Source of the DNA: Chryseobacterium suipulveris
GTDB taxonomy: Bacteria; Bacteroidota; Bacteroidia; Flavobacteriales; Weeksellaceae
DNA: 64,000 bases
Direction of reading: 5' to 3'
NCBI RefSeq assembly: GCF_022811685.1
Contig: NZ_CP094532.1
Coordinates: forward strand, 1,947,501 to 2,011,500
Positions 17,010 through 25,578 of this stretch are shown here, piece by piece. Made by a program: the position numbers and the translations under genes. Below the pieces are notes generated by a model. It was given only the letters and a program-made list of their open reading frames with translations. It was not told the origin of the DNA and did no database searches. Within the stretch, counting starts at the first letter, position 1; each line of letters opens with the position of its first letter.

Positions 17010-17549
17010 ATGAAAACGTTAAACGAATTGCTTTCTATCCTAAAATCCCGTTTCGAGAACAACATGAACCGCCACCCAAAAATTAAATGGGAAGATGTCC
17101 AAAAGAAACTGGAACAAAACCCAAAAAAGTTGGAATCCCTTCAGCAAATGGAGGAAACCGGCGGCGAACCAGATGTTGTGGATTTTGACGAAAAATCGGG
17201 ATCATTCATCTTTTTCGACTGTTCGGCTGAAAGTCCGAAAGAAAGAAGGAGTTGGTGCTATGACCGCGAAGCACTCGACAAAAGAAAGGAACACAAACCT
17301 AAGAATAACGCGGCGGATGCTGCAAAATCAATGGGAATCGAAATTCTGGATGAGCAAGATTACCGTTTTCTTCAAACTTTGGGCGCGTTCGACCAGAAGA
17401 CTTCAAGCTGGCTGAAAACGCCGGAAAACATTAGAAAATTGGGAGGTGCGATTTTTGGAGATTACCGTTACGGAACCGTTTTCATTTACCACAACGGTGC
17501 GGATTCCTATTATGCGGCAAGAGGTTTTAGGGGAAAATTGTTGGTTTGA
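17010..17549 (+). CDS. DUF4256 domain-containing protein
   Basis: I choose the ATG at 17010 (MKTLNELLSILKSRF) over a TTG 30 bp upstream that lies in the terminator. The 179-aa protein matches DUF4256: RFENNMNRHPKIKWEDVQ, GGEPDVVDF, SGSFIFFDCSAESPKERRSW, and a C-terminal GGAIFGDYRYGTVFIYHNGA. No catalytic motif or export signal is evident, and the function is unknown. Confidence 0.85.
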   Translation: MKTLNELLSILKSRFENNMNRHPKIKWEDVQKKLEQNPKKLESLQQMEETGGEPDVVDFDEKSGSFIFFDCSAESPKERRSWCYDREALDKRKEHKPKNNAADAAKSMGIEILDEQDYRFLQTLGAFDQKTSSWLKTPENIRKLGGAIFGDYRYGTVFIYHNGADSYYAARGFRGKLLV

Positions 17550-17558
17550 GAAACCATA

Positions 17559-17637
17559 GGAATAAATTCCAATGTAATAATATCTGTCGTTGCGTTTTGG
17601 AATGAATTCCAAAGCTATAATATCGGTCGTTGCTCCG
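17559..17637 (+). repeat. Two tandem 40-bp repeat units
   Basis: GGAATAAATTCC (17559-17570) and GGAATGAATTCC (17599-17610) open two units with a 40-bp period; both continue with an ATAATATC(t/g)GTCGTTGC segment. The units differ at a few positions. They fill the gap between convergent genes. Confidence 0.75.
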
Positions 17638-17643
17638 CAACTG

Positions 17644-17979
17644 TTATGGATAGGGAGCGATTTCCACTTCGAGTCCGTCGAGTTCTTCGCTGATGTGGAT
17701 TTGGCAACCGAGTCGGGAATTGTCCTGAACATGGAATGCTTCCGCCAACATTGCGTCTTCCTCCGCTCCCATTTCGGTTAGTTTTTCGCCACCATTCACT
17801 ACATAAACCTGACACGAAGCACACATCGCCATTCCGCCGCAAACTCCAATGGTTCCTTCTTCCGCCAATTCGTAGGAACGAATGACTTCCATTAAGTTCA
17901 TCGACATATCGGTCGGCGCGACAACTTCGTGCAGTTCGCCGTTTCGGTCAATGATTTTGAGATTGATATCTAAAGACAT
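17644..17979 (-). CDS. 2Fe-2S ferredoxin (adrenodoxin type)
   Basis: The start is set at 17979 (MSLDINLKIIDRNG); the in-frame upstream residues translate a repeat tract. The 111-aa protein has the cluster ligands CGGMAMCASC (three Cys within about 40-50) and a distal Cys in RLGCQIHISEE (about 88). It ends with the typical LEVEIAP. It probably passes electrons from the reductase encoded 100 bp upstream on the same strand. Confidence 0.92.
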   Translation of the reverse strand: MSLDINLKIIDRNGELHEVVAPTDMSMNLMEVIRSYELAEEGTIGVCGGMAMCASCQVYVVNGGEKLTEMGAEEDAMLAEAFHVQDNSRLGCQIHISEELDGLEVEIAPYP

Positions 17980-17983
17980 TTTT

Positions 17984-18075
17984 TTTAGGTTTGATGTTTG
18001 ATGTTTGGTGTTTGAAGTTGAATACTCACAAAAATTCACCCGAAGGAATTCTCTCGAAGGAAATTCACTTATTCA
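17984..18075. repeat. Low-complexity spacer (TTTGATG and AAATTCAC units)
   Basis: TTTGATGTTTGATGTTTGG units are followed by AATTCACCCGAAGGAATTC-type repeats with a CGAAGG core. Similar AAATTCACTCGAAG units occur at bases 3-45 of the window. No gene is seen here. Confidence 0.6.
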
Positions 18076-18081
18076 CATGTA

Positions 18082-19134
18082 TTAATCAATTTTCATCACC
18101 ACAGCTTTCTCGGCTTCTTTTCTGCTGCCGTCGAAACCGTCAACTCCGCTTACCGTGGTATATTTCAACACATATTTTTTACCCGGATTCAGCATGTTGT
18201 ACACACTTTGACACATCAAAGTCGCTTCGTGAAAACCGCATAAAATCAGTTTCAGTTTTCCAGGGTAGGTATTTACGTCGCCGATTGCGTAAACTCCCGG
18301 AATATTGGTTTGGTAATCCAGTGCATTATTAACTACGATCGCGTTCTTTTCAATTTCCAGACCCCAGTTTGCAATATCGCCCAATTTTGGAGTAAGCCCG
18401 AAAAGTGGAATGAAGTAGTCGGTTTCTACATCGAAAGTTTCGCCTTCTTTTTCTACGGTAATGGCGGTAAGTTTTCCTTCACCTTTTAAACCAGTCACTT
18501 CAGCCGGAGTAATCAAATTGATTTTCCCCTGATTCTTCAGTTCCTGTACTTTTTCTACAGAGTCCAAAGCACCACGAAATTCATTTCTACGGTGGATTAA
18601 AGTTACTTCATCAGCAACATTGGCCAGGAAAATACTCCAGTCGAGTGCGGAATCTCCTCCTCCTGCGATTACCACCTTCTTTCCACGGAAATTCTCGGGT
18701 TCCTTCACGAAATACTCTACCCCATTTTCTTCGTAATCACCAATGTTTTCGATCGTCGGTTTTCTTGGCTCAAAAGTTCCGAGTCCTCCTGCGATTGCGA
18801 CGGCTTTTGCACGGTGAACTGTTCCTTTGTTGGTCACCACCTCGAAAGTTCCGTCTTCCAGTTTGGTTAAAGTTTGGGCAGTTTCCGCCAAAGTAAACCC
18901 GGGTTGGAACTGCTTGATCTGCTCCATTAGATTATCGATCAATTCACCCGCATTAATTGAAGGATAACCGGGAATATCGAAGATAGGTTTCTTGGGATAA
19001 AGTTCGGTAAGCTGACCTCCAGGTTGTGGAAGTGCGTCGATAATATGGCACTTCATCTTCAGTAAACCCGCTTCAAAAACGGCGAAAAGTCCGGTTGGAC
19101 CGGCTCCTATAATCAATATATCTGTGGAAATCAT
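18082..19134 (-). CDS. Ferredoxin--NADP+ reductase, thioredoxin-reductase type
   Basis: The 350-aa flavoprotein has two Rossmann motifs: FAD-binding IIGAGPTGLFAVFEAG (about 7-22) and NADPH-binding VVIAGGGDSALDW (about 155-167), plus the FAD-contacting GVYAIGDVNTYPGK (about 280). It lacks a CxxC redox motif, which separates it from thioredoxin reductase and places it with the dimeric FNR2 (YumC-like) enzymes. It lies just upstream of a 2Fe-2S ferredoxin gene, its likely electron partner. Confidence 0.9.
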   Translation of the reverse strand: MISTDILIIGAGPTGLFAVFEAGLLKMKCHIIDALPQPGGQLTELYPKKPIFDIPGYPSINAGELIDNLMEQIKQFQPGFTLAETAQTLTKLEDGTFEVVTNKGTVHRAKAVAIAGGLGTFEPRKPTIENIGDYEENGVEYFVKEPENFRGKKVVIAGGGDSALDWSIFLANVADEVTLIHRRNEFRGALDSVEKVQELKNQGKINLITPAEVTGLKGEGKLTAITVEKEGETFDVETDYFIPLFGLTPKLGDIANWGLEIEKNAIVVNNALDYQTNIPGVYAIGDVNTYPGKLKLILCGFHEATLMCQSVYNMLNPGKKYVLKYTTVSGVDGFDGSRKEAEKAVVMKID

Positions 19135-19244
19135 TTAATGGTTCTTTAGCAAAAATTAATCGTGCAAATTTAATAAAAATAAAAGAACGGCGGACTGCAT
19201 AACACTGACAATTCTCAATATGAAGACCAATGTGGTGAATGATT

Positions 19245-19252
19245 TATATTTG
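19245..19252 (+). promoter_or_regulatory. -7 box that fixes the DUF3108 gene start
   Basis: TATATTTG lies 21 bp before the ATG at 19274 and inside a longer in-frame extension. This argues that translation starts at 19274 rather than 19220. Confidence 0.55.
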
Positions 19253-19273
19253 TGGCAAATTTTTTGCAAAACT

Positions 19274-20047
19274 ATGACCATGAGAAAGATTTTAAGTGTT
19301 TTAGCGGCTTTGTTTTTCGCTTTGGGATTTTCCCAGAAACTCGACAATATCCAATCCGGTGAAGAGTTAAATTACCGGATTCATTATGGTTTGCTTAATG
19401 CAGGTACGGCGACTTTGACCACTTTGCAGACGACTTACAAAGGACAGCCGCATTTTTATGTTCGCGGTTATGGCAAGACAACGGGTGCAGTCCGTGCTTT
19501 TTTCAAAGTTGAAGATGTTTATGAAAGTTTCATCAACACCAATACCGGTTTACCGAGCTTTTATGTGAGAAATGTAAAAGAAGGCGGTTACACCCAACAT
19601 TTGGAAACGGTTTTTAACCACAACAACCAAACCTTGATTCTGACAGATAAGGAAACTAATGTCTCTAAAAATTTAAACTCTGTAAAAGGAGTCCAGGATA
19701 TGCTTTCTGCATTTTATTACCTGCGAAGTTTGGACAGGAGTGACCTGAAAGTGGGAAGTGTAAAAAAACTGAATGTTTGGATTGACGACGAGATGTTCCC
19801 GTTTCAGCTGCGGGTTGCAGGAGTTGAAAACGTGCGAACCAAATTTGGCACAATCAGCGCTTTGAAAATCGTGCCGCAAGTAATCAGCGGGAGGGTTTTT
19901 AAAGATAAAGAAGGCGTAACATTATGGGTGACCAACGACCGGAATTATGTGCCGGTTCTTATCCAGGCGCAATTGGCGGTCGGTTCCCTTAAAGCGAGCA
20001 TTGATTCCTACAAGAATGTGAAATATCCTCTAAATTTTTCGAGATAG
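19274..20047 (+). CDS. Secreted DUF3108 protein
   Basis: From the ATG at 19274 the 257-aa product begins with a signal peptide (MTMRKILSVLAALFFALGFS) and continues as DUF3108: GEELNYRIHYGLLNAGTA (about 31-48), TTGAVRAFFKVEDVYESFI (about 73-91), and GVTLWVTNDRNYVPVLIQA near the C-terminus. The family is predicted periplasmic or outer-membrane-linked beta-rich protein of unknown function, common in Bacteroidota. A terminator follows 11 bp after the stop. Confidence 0.86.
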   Translation: MTMRKILSVLAALFFALGFSQKLDNIQSGEELNYRIHYGLLNAGTATLTTLQTTYKGQPHFYVRGYGKTTGAVRAFFKVEDVYESFINTNTGLPSFYVRNVKEGGYTQHLETVFNHNNQTLILTDKETNVSKNLNSVKGVQDMLSAFYYLRSLDRSDLKVGSVKKLNVWIDDEMFPFQLRVAGVENVRTKFGTISALKIVPQVISGRVFKDKEGVTLWVTNDRNYVPVLIQAQLAVGSLKASIDSYKNVKYPLNFSR

Positions 20048-20058
20048 TTAAAATAACA

Positions 20059-20093
20059 AAAATCCGTTTCAGTTTAAGAAACGGATTTTTTTA
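20059..20093 (+). terminator. Terminator after the DUF3108 gene
   Basis: AAAATCCGTTTC and GAAACGGATTTT form a perfect 12-bp stem with a 7-base loop and a T tract. Confidence 0.85.
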
Positions 20094-20369
20094 TTTAAGG
20101 ACTGGTCTTTTAAAAAAATTACAGAATAGAACTCTGTAATTTTCGTTTAAATGACCGTTTGTGTTTTTAGAATCTTTTAGTGATTTCTTTGGTACAAAGT
20201 AACGGCGGATTTATCAGTTAACAATACAAATTCTCTGGAAATACTTCGCTATCCTTGTAGAGATTTGTCTACAAGAACTAAGCGTACACGAAATAAAATG
20301 ATACGGCACAATGCTGAATAGTGGTTGTTTACCGTATTTACAATACTGTCTATTTCTTTTTTAAACAAA
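20094..20369. other. Gap with one hairpin, no gene
   Basis: AAAATTACAGA and TCTGTAATTTT (20116-20146) form an 11-bp stem with a 7-base loop and a short T tail. It directly follows the DUF3108 terminator. The rest, up to the 3' end of the minus-strand gene at 20370, shows no coding signal. Confidence 0.5.
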
Positions 20370-20999
20370 TCAGGAGTGATGGTTCTCCCGTGTTTTTACA
20401 ATAATTACGGTGCTGTCTTTCACTGCTTCTTTTCCCTTGATCGCATCACCAATTCTCCCAAACAGCCCTTTCTTTTTTACGAAATCAGTATAAACCATAG
20501 TTTCTACCTTAAACGGCTCAATACTTGGAACAAAATCATACTTTGTCAAGGTTGGAAGCTTTTCACGGATTTTGAAATCAGACTTTGTTGAAACCTGTTG
20601 AGTGGAATCAATCTGAACTTTCAGTTGTTCAAATTGTGCTGAGTCTCTCTTGATCTTCGTAACAACATTTTTCAGCCGAGGGTTCTTGTTTTTTAGAATT
20701 TCAATGCTGTCTAAGTTTTTGGTAAACTGGTTTACCGACTGAAAAAATAATTCCAGGTTTTTCTTGTCTTTGCTTTCAAGATATTTCTGATAATGGCCGT
20801 GAGAATGAAGAAGCTCTTTTTGGGAATTGTCGGTCAGTTTCTGCAGCAATTGCAGGTTATTGAGTTGGCTATGGATAAAGGAAAGGTTTTTCTTACCGAG
20901 ATACTCGTTATAAAACAAGCCCGCTAAGACAATCTGAATGAGCAAGATACAAACGATTAAGGAATAATGTACTACCCTCCTGTACTTAAAACTCTGCAT
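20370..20999 (-). CDS. Membrane protein resembling the sensor half of a hybrid histidine kinase
   Basis: The 209-aa protein has one N-terminal membrane helix (YSLIVCILLIQIVLAGLFY, about 12-30) and then a helical region (about 35-145) that reads like the extracytoplasmic sensor of flavobacterial hybrid histidine kinases. It ends in GRIGDAIKGKEAVKDSTVIIV with no second membrane helix and no kinase domain, and no downstream frame continues it. I infer either a severed sensor module or a free-standing relative. The function is unknown. Confidence 0.6.
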   Translation of the reverse strand: MQSFKYRRVVHYSLIVCILLIQIVLAGLFYNEYLGKKNLSFIHSQLNNLQLLQKLTDNSQKELLHSHGHYQKYLESKDKKNLELFFQSVNQFTKNLDSIEILKNKNPRLKNVVTKIKRDSAQFEQLKVQIDSTQQVSTKSDFKIREKLPTLTKYDFVPSIEPFKVETMVYTDFVKKKGLFGRIGDAIKGKEAVKDSTVIIVKTRENHHS

Positions 21000-21067
21000 T
21001 TATTAAAACAGCAATTTTGAACCTCTTTCTACAAATTAAAGAAAAAAAACAATTAATAAAGTAAAAA

Positions 21068-21104
21068 TAAAAAAAATCCTGCATGTTTTTTATTTGCAGG
21101 ATTG
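21068..21104 (-). terminator. pheS terminator
   Basis: Read on the minus strand, AATCCTGCA and TGCAGGATT form a 9-bp stem followed by T8. It lies about 20 bp after the pheS stop. Confidence 0.85.
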
Positions 21105-21124
21105 TAATTATTATGAAAATCATT

Positions 21125-22132
21125 CTAAAAGTTAAACTGTTCCAGCATCCGCTTGTCGTTTTCGAAGAACATTCGGATGTCGCTCATTTGGTAAAGAAGC
21201 ATTACGATTCGCTCGATTCCCATTCCGAAAGCGTAACCCGAATATTTATCGGCATCGATGTTGACATTTTTCAAAACAGCGGGATCCACCATTCCGCATC
21301 CCATAATTTCAAGCCAACCCGTTCCTTTGGTGATTCGGTAATCGGTTTCGGAATTCAGTCCCCAATACACATCGACTTCCGCACTTGGTTCTGTGAATGG
21401 GAAATAAGAAGGCCGCATTCTGATTTTTGACTTCCCAAAAAGTTCGGTGGTAAAAAACTGTATGGTCTGCTTCAAATCTGCAAAACTCACCTTCTCATCG
21501 ATATAAAGTCCCTCAATTTGATGGAAGATGCAGTGTGACCTTGAAGAAATTGCCTCGTTTCGGAAAACCCTTCCCGGGGAAAGAATCCTGATCGGCGGTT
21601 GGTTTTCTTCCATATAACGAATCTGCACCGAAGAAGTGTGCGTCCTGAGCAAAATATCGGGATTCGTTTCGATAAAGAACGTGTCCTGCATATCTCTCGC
21701 CGGATGATATTCCGGAAGATTCAGCGCGGTAAAATTATGCCAGTCGTCTTCGATTTCGGGTCCGTCAGCAACTGCGAAACCAATGGATTTAAAGATTTCG
21801 ATGATTCGGTTCTTCACCAAATTGATGGGATGCCTTGTTCCTAATTCCGACGGAAATCCAGGTCTCGTTAAATCCTCTTTTTCAACGATAATGTTAGAAG
21901 CGGTCGCGTTTTTAAGCTCGTCGAGTTTGGATTCCACTGCCTGTTTCAGCGTATTGATTTTCTGACCGAATTCCTTTTTCTGGTCATTCGGAACCTCTTT
22001 GAACTTGGCAAAAATATCGTTAAGGATTCCTTTTTTTCCATTGAACTTAATGCGGAACTGCTCAATCTCCTCTTTATTCGAAGAAGTAAAGTTGGCTACC
22101 TCAACCAATAATTCGTCAATCTTTTCTAACAT
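21125..22132 (-). CDS. pheS: Phenylalanine--tRNA ligase alpha subunit
   Basis: The 335-aa class II synthetase subunit has an N-terminal coiled coil (about 1-85), motif 2 in [14 protein letters not shown] and [14 protein letters not shown] (about 165-200), and motif 3 in [20 protein letters not shown] (written [11 protein letters not shown] here, about 308-322). It forms the alpha2-beta2 enzyme with PheT, which is not in the window. Length is normal for Bacteroidota. Confidence 0.95.
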   Translation of the reverse strand: MLEKIDELLVEVANFTSSNKEEIEQFRIKFNGKKGILNDIFAKFKEVPNDQKKEFGQKINTLKQAVESKLDELKNATASNIIVEKEDLTRPGFPSELGTRHPINLVKNRIIEIFKSIGFAVADGPEIEDDWHNFTALNLPEYHPARDMQDTFFIETNPDILLRTHTSSVQIRYMEENQPPIRILSPGRVFRNEAISSRSHCIFHQIEGLYIDEKVSFADLKQTIQFFTTELFGKSKIRMRPSYFPFTEPSAEVDVYWGLNSETDYRITKGTGWLEIMGCGMVDPAVLKNVNIDADKYSGYAFGMGIERIVMLLYQMSDIRMFFENDKRMLEQFNF

Positions 22133-22178
22133 TTCTTTAAATAATTGAATGGCAAAAGTACAATTTTTCGCACGAAAT

Positions 22179-22751
22179 TTAGTGCTTGATAAAGTCTAAA
22201 AATTGGTCGATCGCATTTTTCCTATGACTTATTTTGTTTTTTTCTTCCGGCTTCATTTCCGCAAAAGTGATCTCGTGATCTTCGGGTACAAAGATCGGAT
22301 CGTAGCCGAAACCTTTTTCACCACGGATGTTTTCGGTGAGGTTGCCGTAAACTCTCCCCTCGAAATAATGTGTTCCGGATTCGTCAACAAGACACATCAC
22401 CGTTACAAAATATGCTTTTCGGTTATTTTCGTCTTTAAGCTCATCCAGAACTTTTGCCATATTTTTTCCGAAATCGTGATTTCCTGCGTAACGGGCAGAA
22501 TAAATCCCTGGTCTTCCATCAAGAGCTTCCACCACCAAACCTGAGTCGTCGCCGAGTGAGGGTTTCCCTGTTTTTTCGAAACAGTATTTCGCCTTGATCA
22601 AAGCATTTTCGTGAAAAGTAGAACCGTCTTCAACAATCTCGTCGTGAATATCGTAATCCGTGAGCGAAGTAACCTTGAATTCATTTCCCAGAATCTGCTG
22701 GATTTCTTCTTTCTTGTGTTCGTTGTGGGTAGCGATGAGAATTTCCTTCAT
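22179..22751 (-). CDS. rdgB: XTP/dITP diphosphatase (RdgB/HAM1)
   Basis: The 190-aa protein has the HAM1 signature: [15 protein letters not shown] (about 7-21), [18 protein letters not shown] (about 65-82, with the catalytic Asp) and [13 protein letters not shown] (about 145-157). It hydrolyses non-canonical purine nucleotides such as dITP and XTP to monophosphates, keeping deaminated bases out of DNA. It lies 46 bp upstream of pheS on the same strand. Confidence 0.95.
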   Translation of the reverse strand: MKEILIATHNEHKKEEIQQILGNEFKVTSLTDYDIHDEIVEDGSTFHENALIKAKYCFEKTGKPSLGDDSGLVVEALDGRPGIYSARYAGNHDFGKNMAKVLDELKDENNRKAYFVTVMCLVDESGTHYFEGRVYGNLTENIRGEKGFGYDPIFVPEDHEITFAEMKPEEKNKISHRKNAIDQFLDFIKH

Positions 22752-22817
22752 TTATAGTGAATAATTAAGAATTAAAAATGAATAATTTGGGGATCGGTAG
22801 TTTCGATTTTGGCAACA

Positions 22818-23651
22818 TCAACTTTCGGAATAATGAACGCGGTATTTCTTCATAAAGAGATAGCAGAAAAAGGAAAATAGCACAATTCCAATTGCTAAAA
22901 TCGCATACTGTGAAATGTGGAAAGTCTCGGAAAAACTCTCAGTATTTCCATAGAAAATCAAAATTGATGAACAGAGGTTATTGAAAGCGTGCAGCAAAAT
23001 CGGCATCAGTAGAGATTTAGTCTTATAATAAACCAATCCCAAGACGCAGCCCAGAAAAACCGCGCCCACAAATTGCCAAGGATTTCCGTGCACAATCCCG
23101 AAAACGACAGACGAAATCAAAATTGCAGACATCGGTTTCATCCCTTTGTTAATGAGCCCTTTCTGGATAATTCCCCTGAAAACGATCTCTTCAAAAACTG
23201 GCGCCATAATCACTGCAAGCACAATCATTGTGGCTTTGTCTTTCGTCATCTGTTCCATCATCCTCGAGAAAAAATCGTAGTACGGACCGAAGAATGAACC
23301 TGTTACTGGAATCTGCGAGGTAATGAATTCCGCGATAAACATCATTCCGAGCATCATCGGAAAAATAAGCAGATAGGTGACGAAATTGGTTGATGATAAA
23401 TTAAAGTTCAGCTTCCTACCCGTTTGCGGACGGTACACAAAATAATCAAAAGCGAAGATCGCCCCCAAGAATCCGGCGGCGTTCGCAATCATTAAATATA
23501 AATCCTGGTACTGAAAATTCTCTTTAAATACAAACATCGCGAAAACGTTGAAAGTCGCAACAATCACGCTTCCCACGATCATTCCGCCGATTAAAGCCAT
23601 TGCACCTTTCCAGTCGAAGATGAATTTTTTGTTTGGAGAAACCTCTGGCAT
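22818..23651 (-). CDS. CPBP family intramembrane glutamic protease
   Basis: The start is set at 23651 (MPEVSPNKKFIFDW), because a TATATTTG box lies 17 bp upstream and the longer frame runs into the prfC promoter region. The 277-aa protein has about eight hydrophobic segments and the CPBP/Rce1-type motifs: EEIVFRGI (catalytic Glu pair, about 155), GIVHGNPWQ (about 190) and LLHAFNNL (about 230). The family cleaves within membranes; the substrates here are unknown. Confidence 0.86.
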   Translation of the reverse strand: MPEVSPNKKFIFDWKGAMALIGGMIVGSVIVATFNVFAMFVFKENFQYQDLYLMIANAAGFLGAIFAFDYFVYRPQTGRKLNFNLSSTNFVTYLLIFPMMLGMMFIAEFITSQIPVTGSFFGPYYDFFSRMMEQMTKDKATMIVLAVIMAPVFEEIVFRGIIQKGLINKGMKPMSAILISSVVFGIVHGNPWQFVGAVFLGCVLGLVYYKTKSLLMPILLHAFNNLCSSILIFYGNTESFSETFHISQYAILAIGIVLFSFFCYLFMKKYRVHYSES

Positions 23652-23667
23652 TGAAAATAATTTCCCA

Positions 23668-23675
23668 CAAATATA
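23668..23675 (-). promoter_or_regulatory. -7 box for the CPBP protease gene
   Basis: On the minus strand this reads TATATTTG. It supports the start at 23651 rather than 23750 and leaves about 140 bp of shared divergent promoter region with prfC. Confidence 0.5.
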
Positions 23676-23792
23676 ATTTTTTTTAACCACCCCGTCAATT
23701 CCTTCGTCATTGACACCCCTCGAATGGAAGGGAATGAAACCCGCTTTCAAATCTCACAAAAAAACACGATTTTTGCACCCATAAAAATCAGT

Positions 23793-25388
23793 ATGTCAGA
23801 TTTAATCAAAGAAATAGAGAAAAGGAAAACTTTCGGAATCATCGCGCACCCCGATGCTGGAAAAACCACTTTAACCGAAAAATTGTTGCTCTTCGGAGGA
23901 GCGATTCAGGAAGCGGGCGCAGTGAAATCCAACAAAATAAAAAAGGGGGCGACTTCCGACTTTATGGAAATCGAGCGACAGCGCGGAATTTCTGTGGCAA
24001 CCTCGGTTTTGGCGTTTGAATATAAAGGAAGAAAAATCAACATCCTCGATACTCCCGGTCACAAGGATTTTGCGGAGGATACCTACAGAACTTTAACTGC
24101 GGTAGATTCCGTAATCGTCGTGGTGGACGTTGCCAAAGGTGTGGAGGAACAAACCGAAAAACTCGTACAGGTTTGCCGGATGAGGAATATCCCGATGATC
24201 GTCTTCATCAACAAACTCGACCGTGAAGGAAAAGATGCTTTCGATTTATTGGATGAGGTTGAACAGAAATTAGGTTTGACAGTGGTTCCGCTTTCTCTGC
24301 CGATTGGGATGGGAAGCGACTTTCAGGGAATTTACAATATTTGGGAAAACAACATCCAACTCTTCCTGGAAGAGAAGAAACAAAAAGTTGGTGAATCCAT
24401 CAAGTTTGACGATCTCAATGATCCGAAAATTGACGAACTGATTGGCGAAAAAGCCGCTTCAACTTTAAGAGAAGAACTGGAGCTGATCCATTCCGTGTAT
24501 CCAGAATTTAACCGCGAAGATTATATGAACGGTGATTTGCAGCCCGTATTTTTTGGTTCGGCGCTGAATAATTTTGGAGTAAGAGAATTGCTTGATGCCT
24601 TCATCGAAATCGCACCAATGCCGCAACCAAAGGAAAGCGACGCCAGAATTGTGAAACCAGAGGAAAAAAACTTCAGCGGTTTTGTGTTTAAAATCCACGC
24701 GAATATGGATCCGAAACACCGTGACCGTCTCGCTTTCGTGAAGATTGTTTCGGGAACCTTCAAGAGAAATGAAAATTATCTTTTGGTAAGGGAAGGCAAA
24801 AAAATGAAGTTCTCCTCTCCTAACGCTTTTTTCGCGGACAAAAAAGAAATTGTTGACGAAAGTTTTCCGGGAGATATTGTGGGACTTCACGACACCGGGA
24901 ATTTCAGGATCGGCGATACATTGACAGCTGGAGAAAAAATCCAGTTCAAGGGAATCCCGAGTTTCTCGCCTGAACATTTCAGATACATTAACAACGATGA
25001 TCCACTAAAGGCGAAACAGCTTGCGAAAGGAATCGACCAGTTGATGGATGAAGGTGTGGCACAGCTTTTCACACTGGAAATGAACGGCAGAAAAGTGATC
25101 GGAACAGTTGGCGCGCTACAGTTTGAGGTGATCCAATACCGACTCGAACACGAGTACGGAGCGAAATGTACGTATGAACCGCTCTCCATCCACAAAGCGT
25201 GTTGGATCGAGGCGGACGAAAAATCGGAAGAGTTCAAAGAATTTGCCCGCTTGAAACAGCGATTCATGGCAAGAGATAAATATGGACAACTGGTTTTCCT
25301 CGCGGATTCGTCATTTACCATTCACATGACCCAGGAGAAGTTTCCGAATGTGAAGCTGCATTTCATCAGCGAATTCAGTTATGAGTGA
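23793..25388 (+). CDS. prfC: Peptide chain release factor 3
   Basis: The start is MSDLIKEIEKRKTFG at 23793; the in-frame extension upstream overlaps the divergent promoter. The 531-aa GTPase has G1 AHPDAGKTTL (about 18-27), switch I RGISVATSV, G3 DTPGHKDFAED (about 87), G4 FINKLDREG (about 141) and a C-terminal domain with VGALQFEVIQYRLEHEYG. RF3 removes RF1/RF2 from the ribosome after peptide release. Confidence 0.95.
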   Translation: MSDLIKEIEKRKTFGIIAHPDAGKTTLTEKLLLFGGAIQEAGAVKSNKIKKGATSDFMEIERQRGISVATSVLAFEYKGRKINILDTPGHKDFAEDTYRTLTAVDSVIVVVDVAKGVEEQTEKLVQVCRMRNIPMIVFINKLDREGKDAFDLLDEVEQKLGLTVVPLSLPIGMGSDFQGIYNIWENNIQLFLEEKKQKVGESIKFDDLNDPKIDELIGEKAASTLREELELIHSVYPEFNREDYMNGDLQPVFFGSALNNFGVRELLDAFIEIAPMPQPKESDARIVKPEEKNFSGFVFKIHANMDPKHRDRLAFVKIVSGTFKRNENYLLVREGKKMKFSSPNAFFADKKEIVDESFPGDIVGLHDTGNFRIGDTLTAGEKIQFKGIPSFSPEHFRYINNDDPLKAKQLAKGIDQLMDEGVAQLFTLEMNGRKVIGTVGALQFEVIQYRLEHEYGAKCTYEPLSIHKACWIEADEKSEEFKEFARLKQRFMARDKYGQLVFLADSSFTIHMTQEKFPNVKLHFISEFSYE

Positions 25389-25420
25389 TTTGATGGGTGA
25401 TGAGCGATATTAAATAAATG

Positions 25421-25451
25421 AAATCTTCAAAGTCTTTTGGAGATTTTTTTT
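25421..25451 (+). terminator. prfC terminator
   Basis: AAATCTTCAAA pairs imperfectly with TTTTGGAGATTT and runs into T8. Confidence 0.65.
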
Positions 25452-25578
25452 GTAAACTTCAGGCAAAACAATTTCCAAAACGCTGCTTTCCTGAACATTG
25501 AAATCAAAGGATTTACTTTTCATGATGGATGGGAATACATTTTGATTCCTTAATTTAGTTTTAACATTAAACCAAAAA

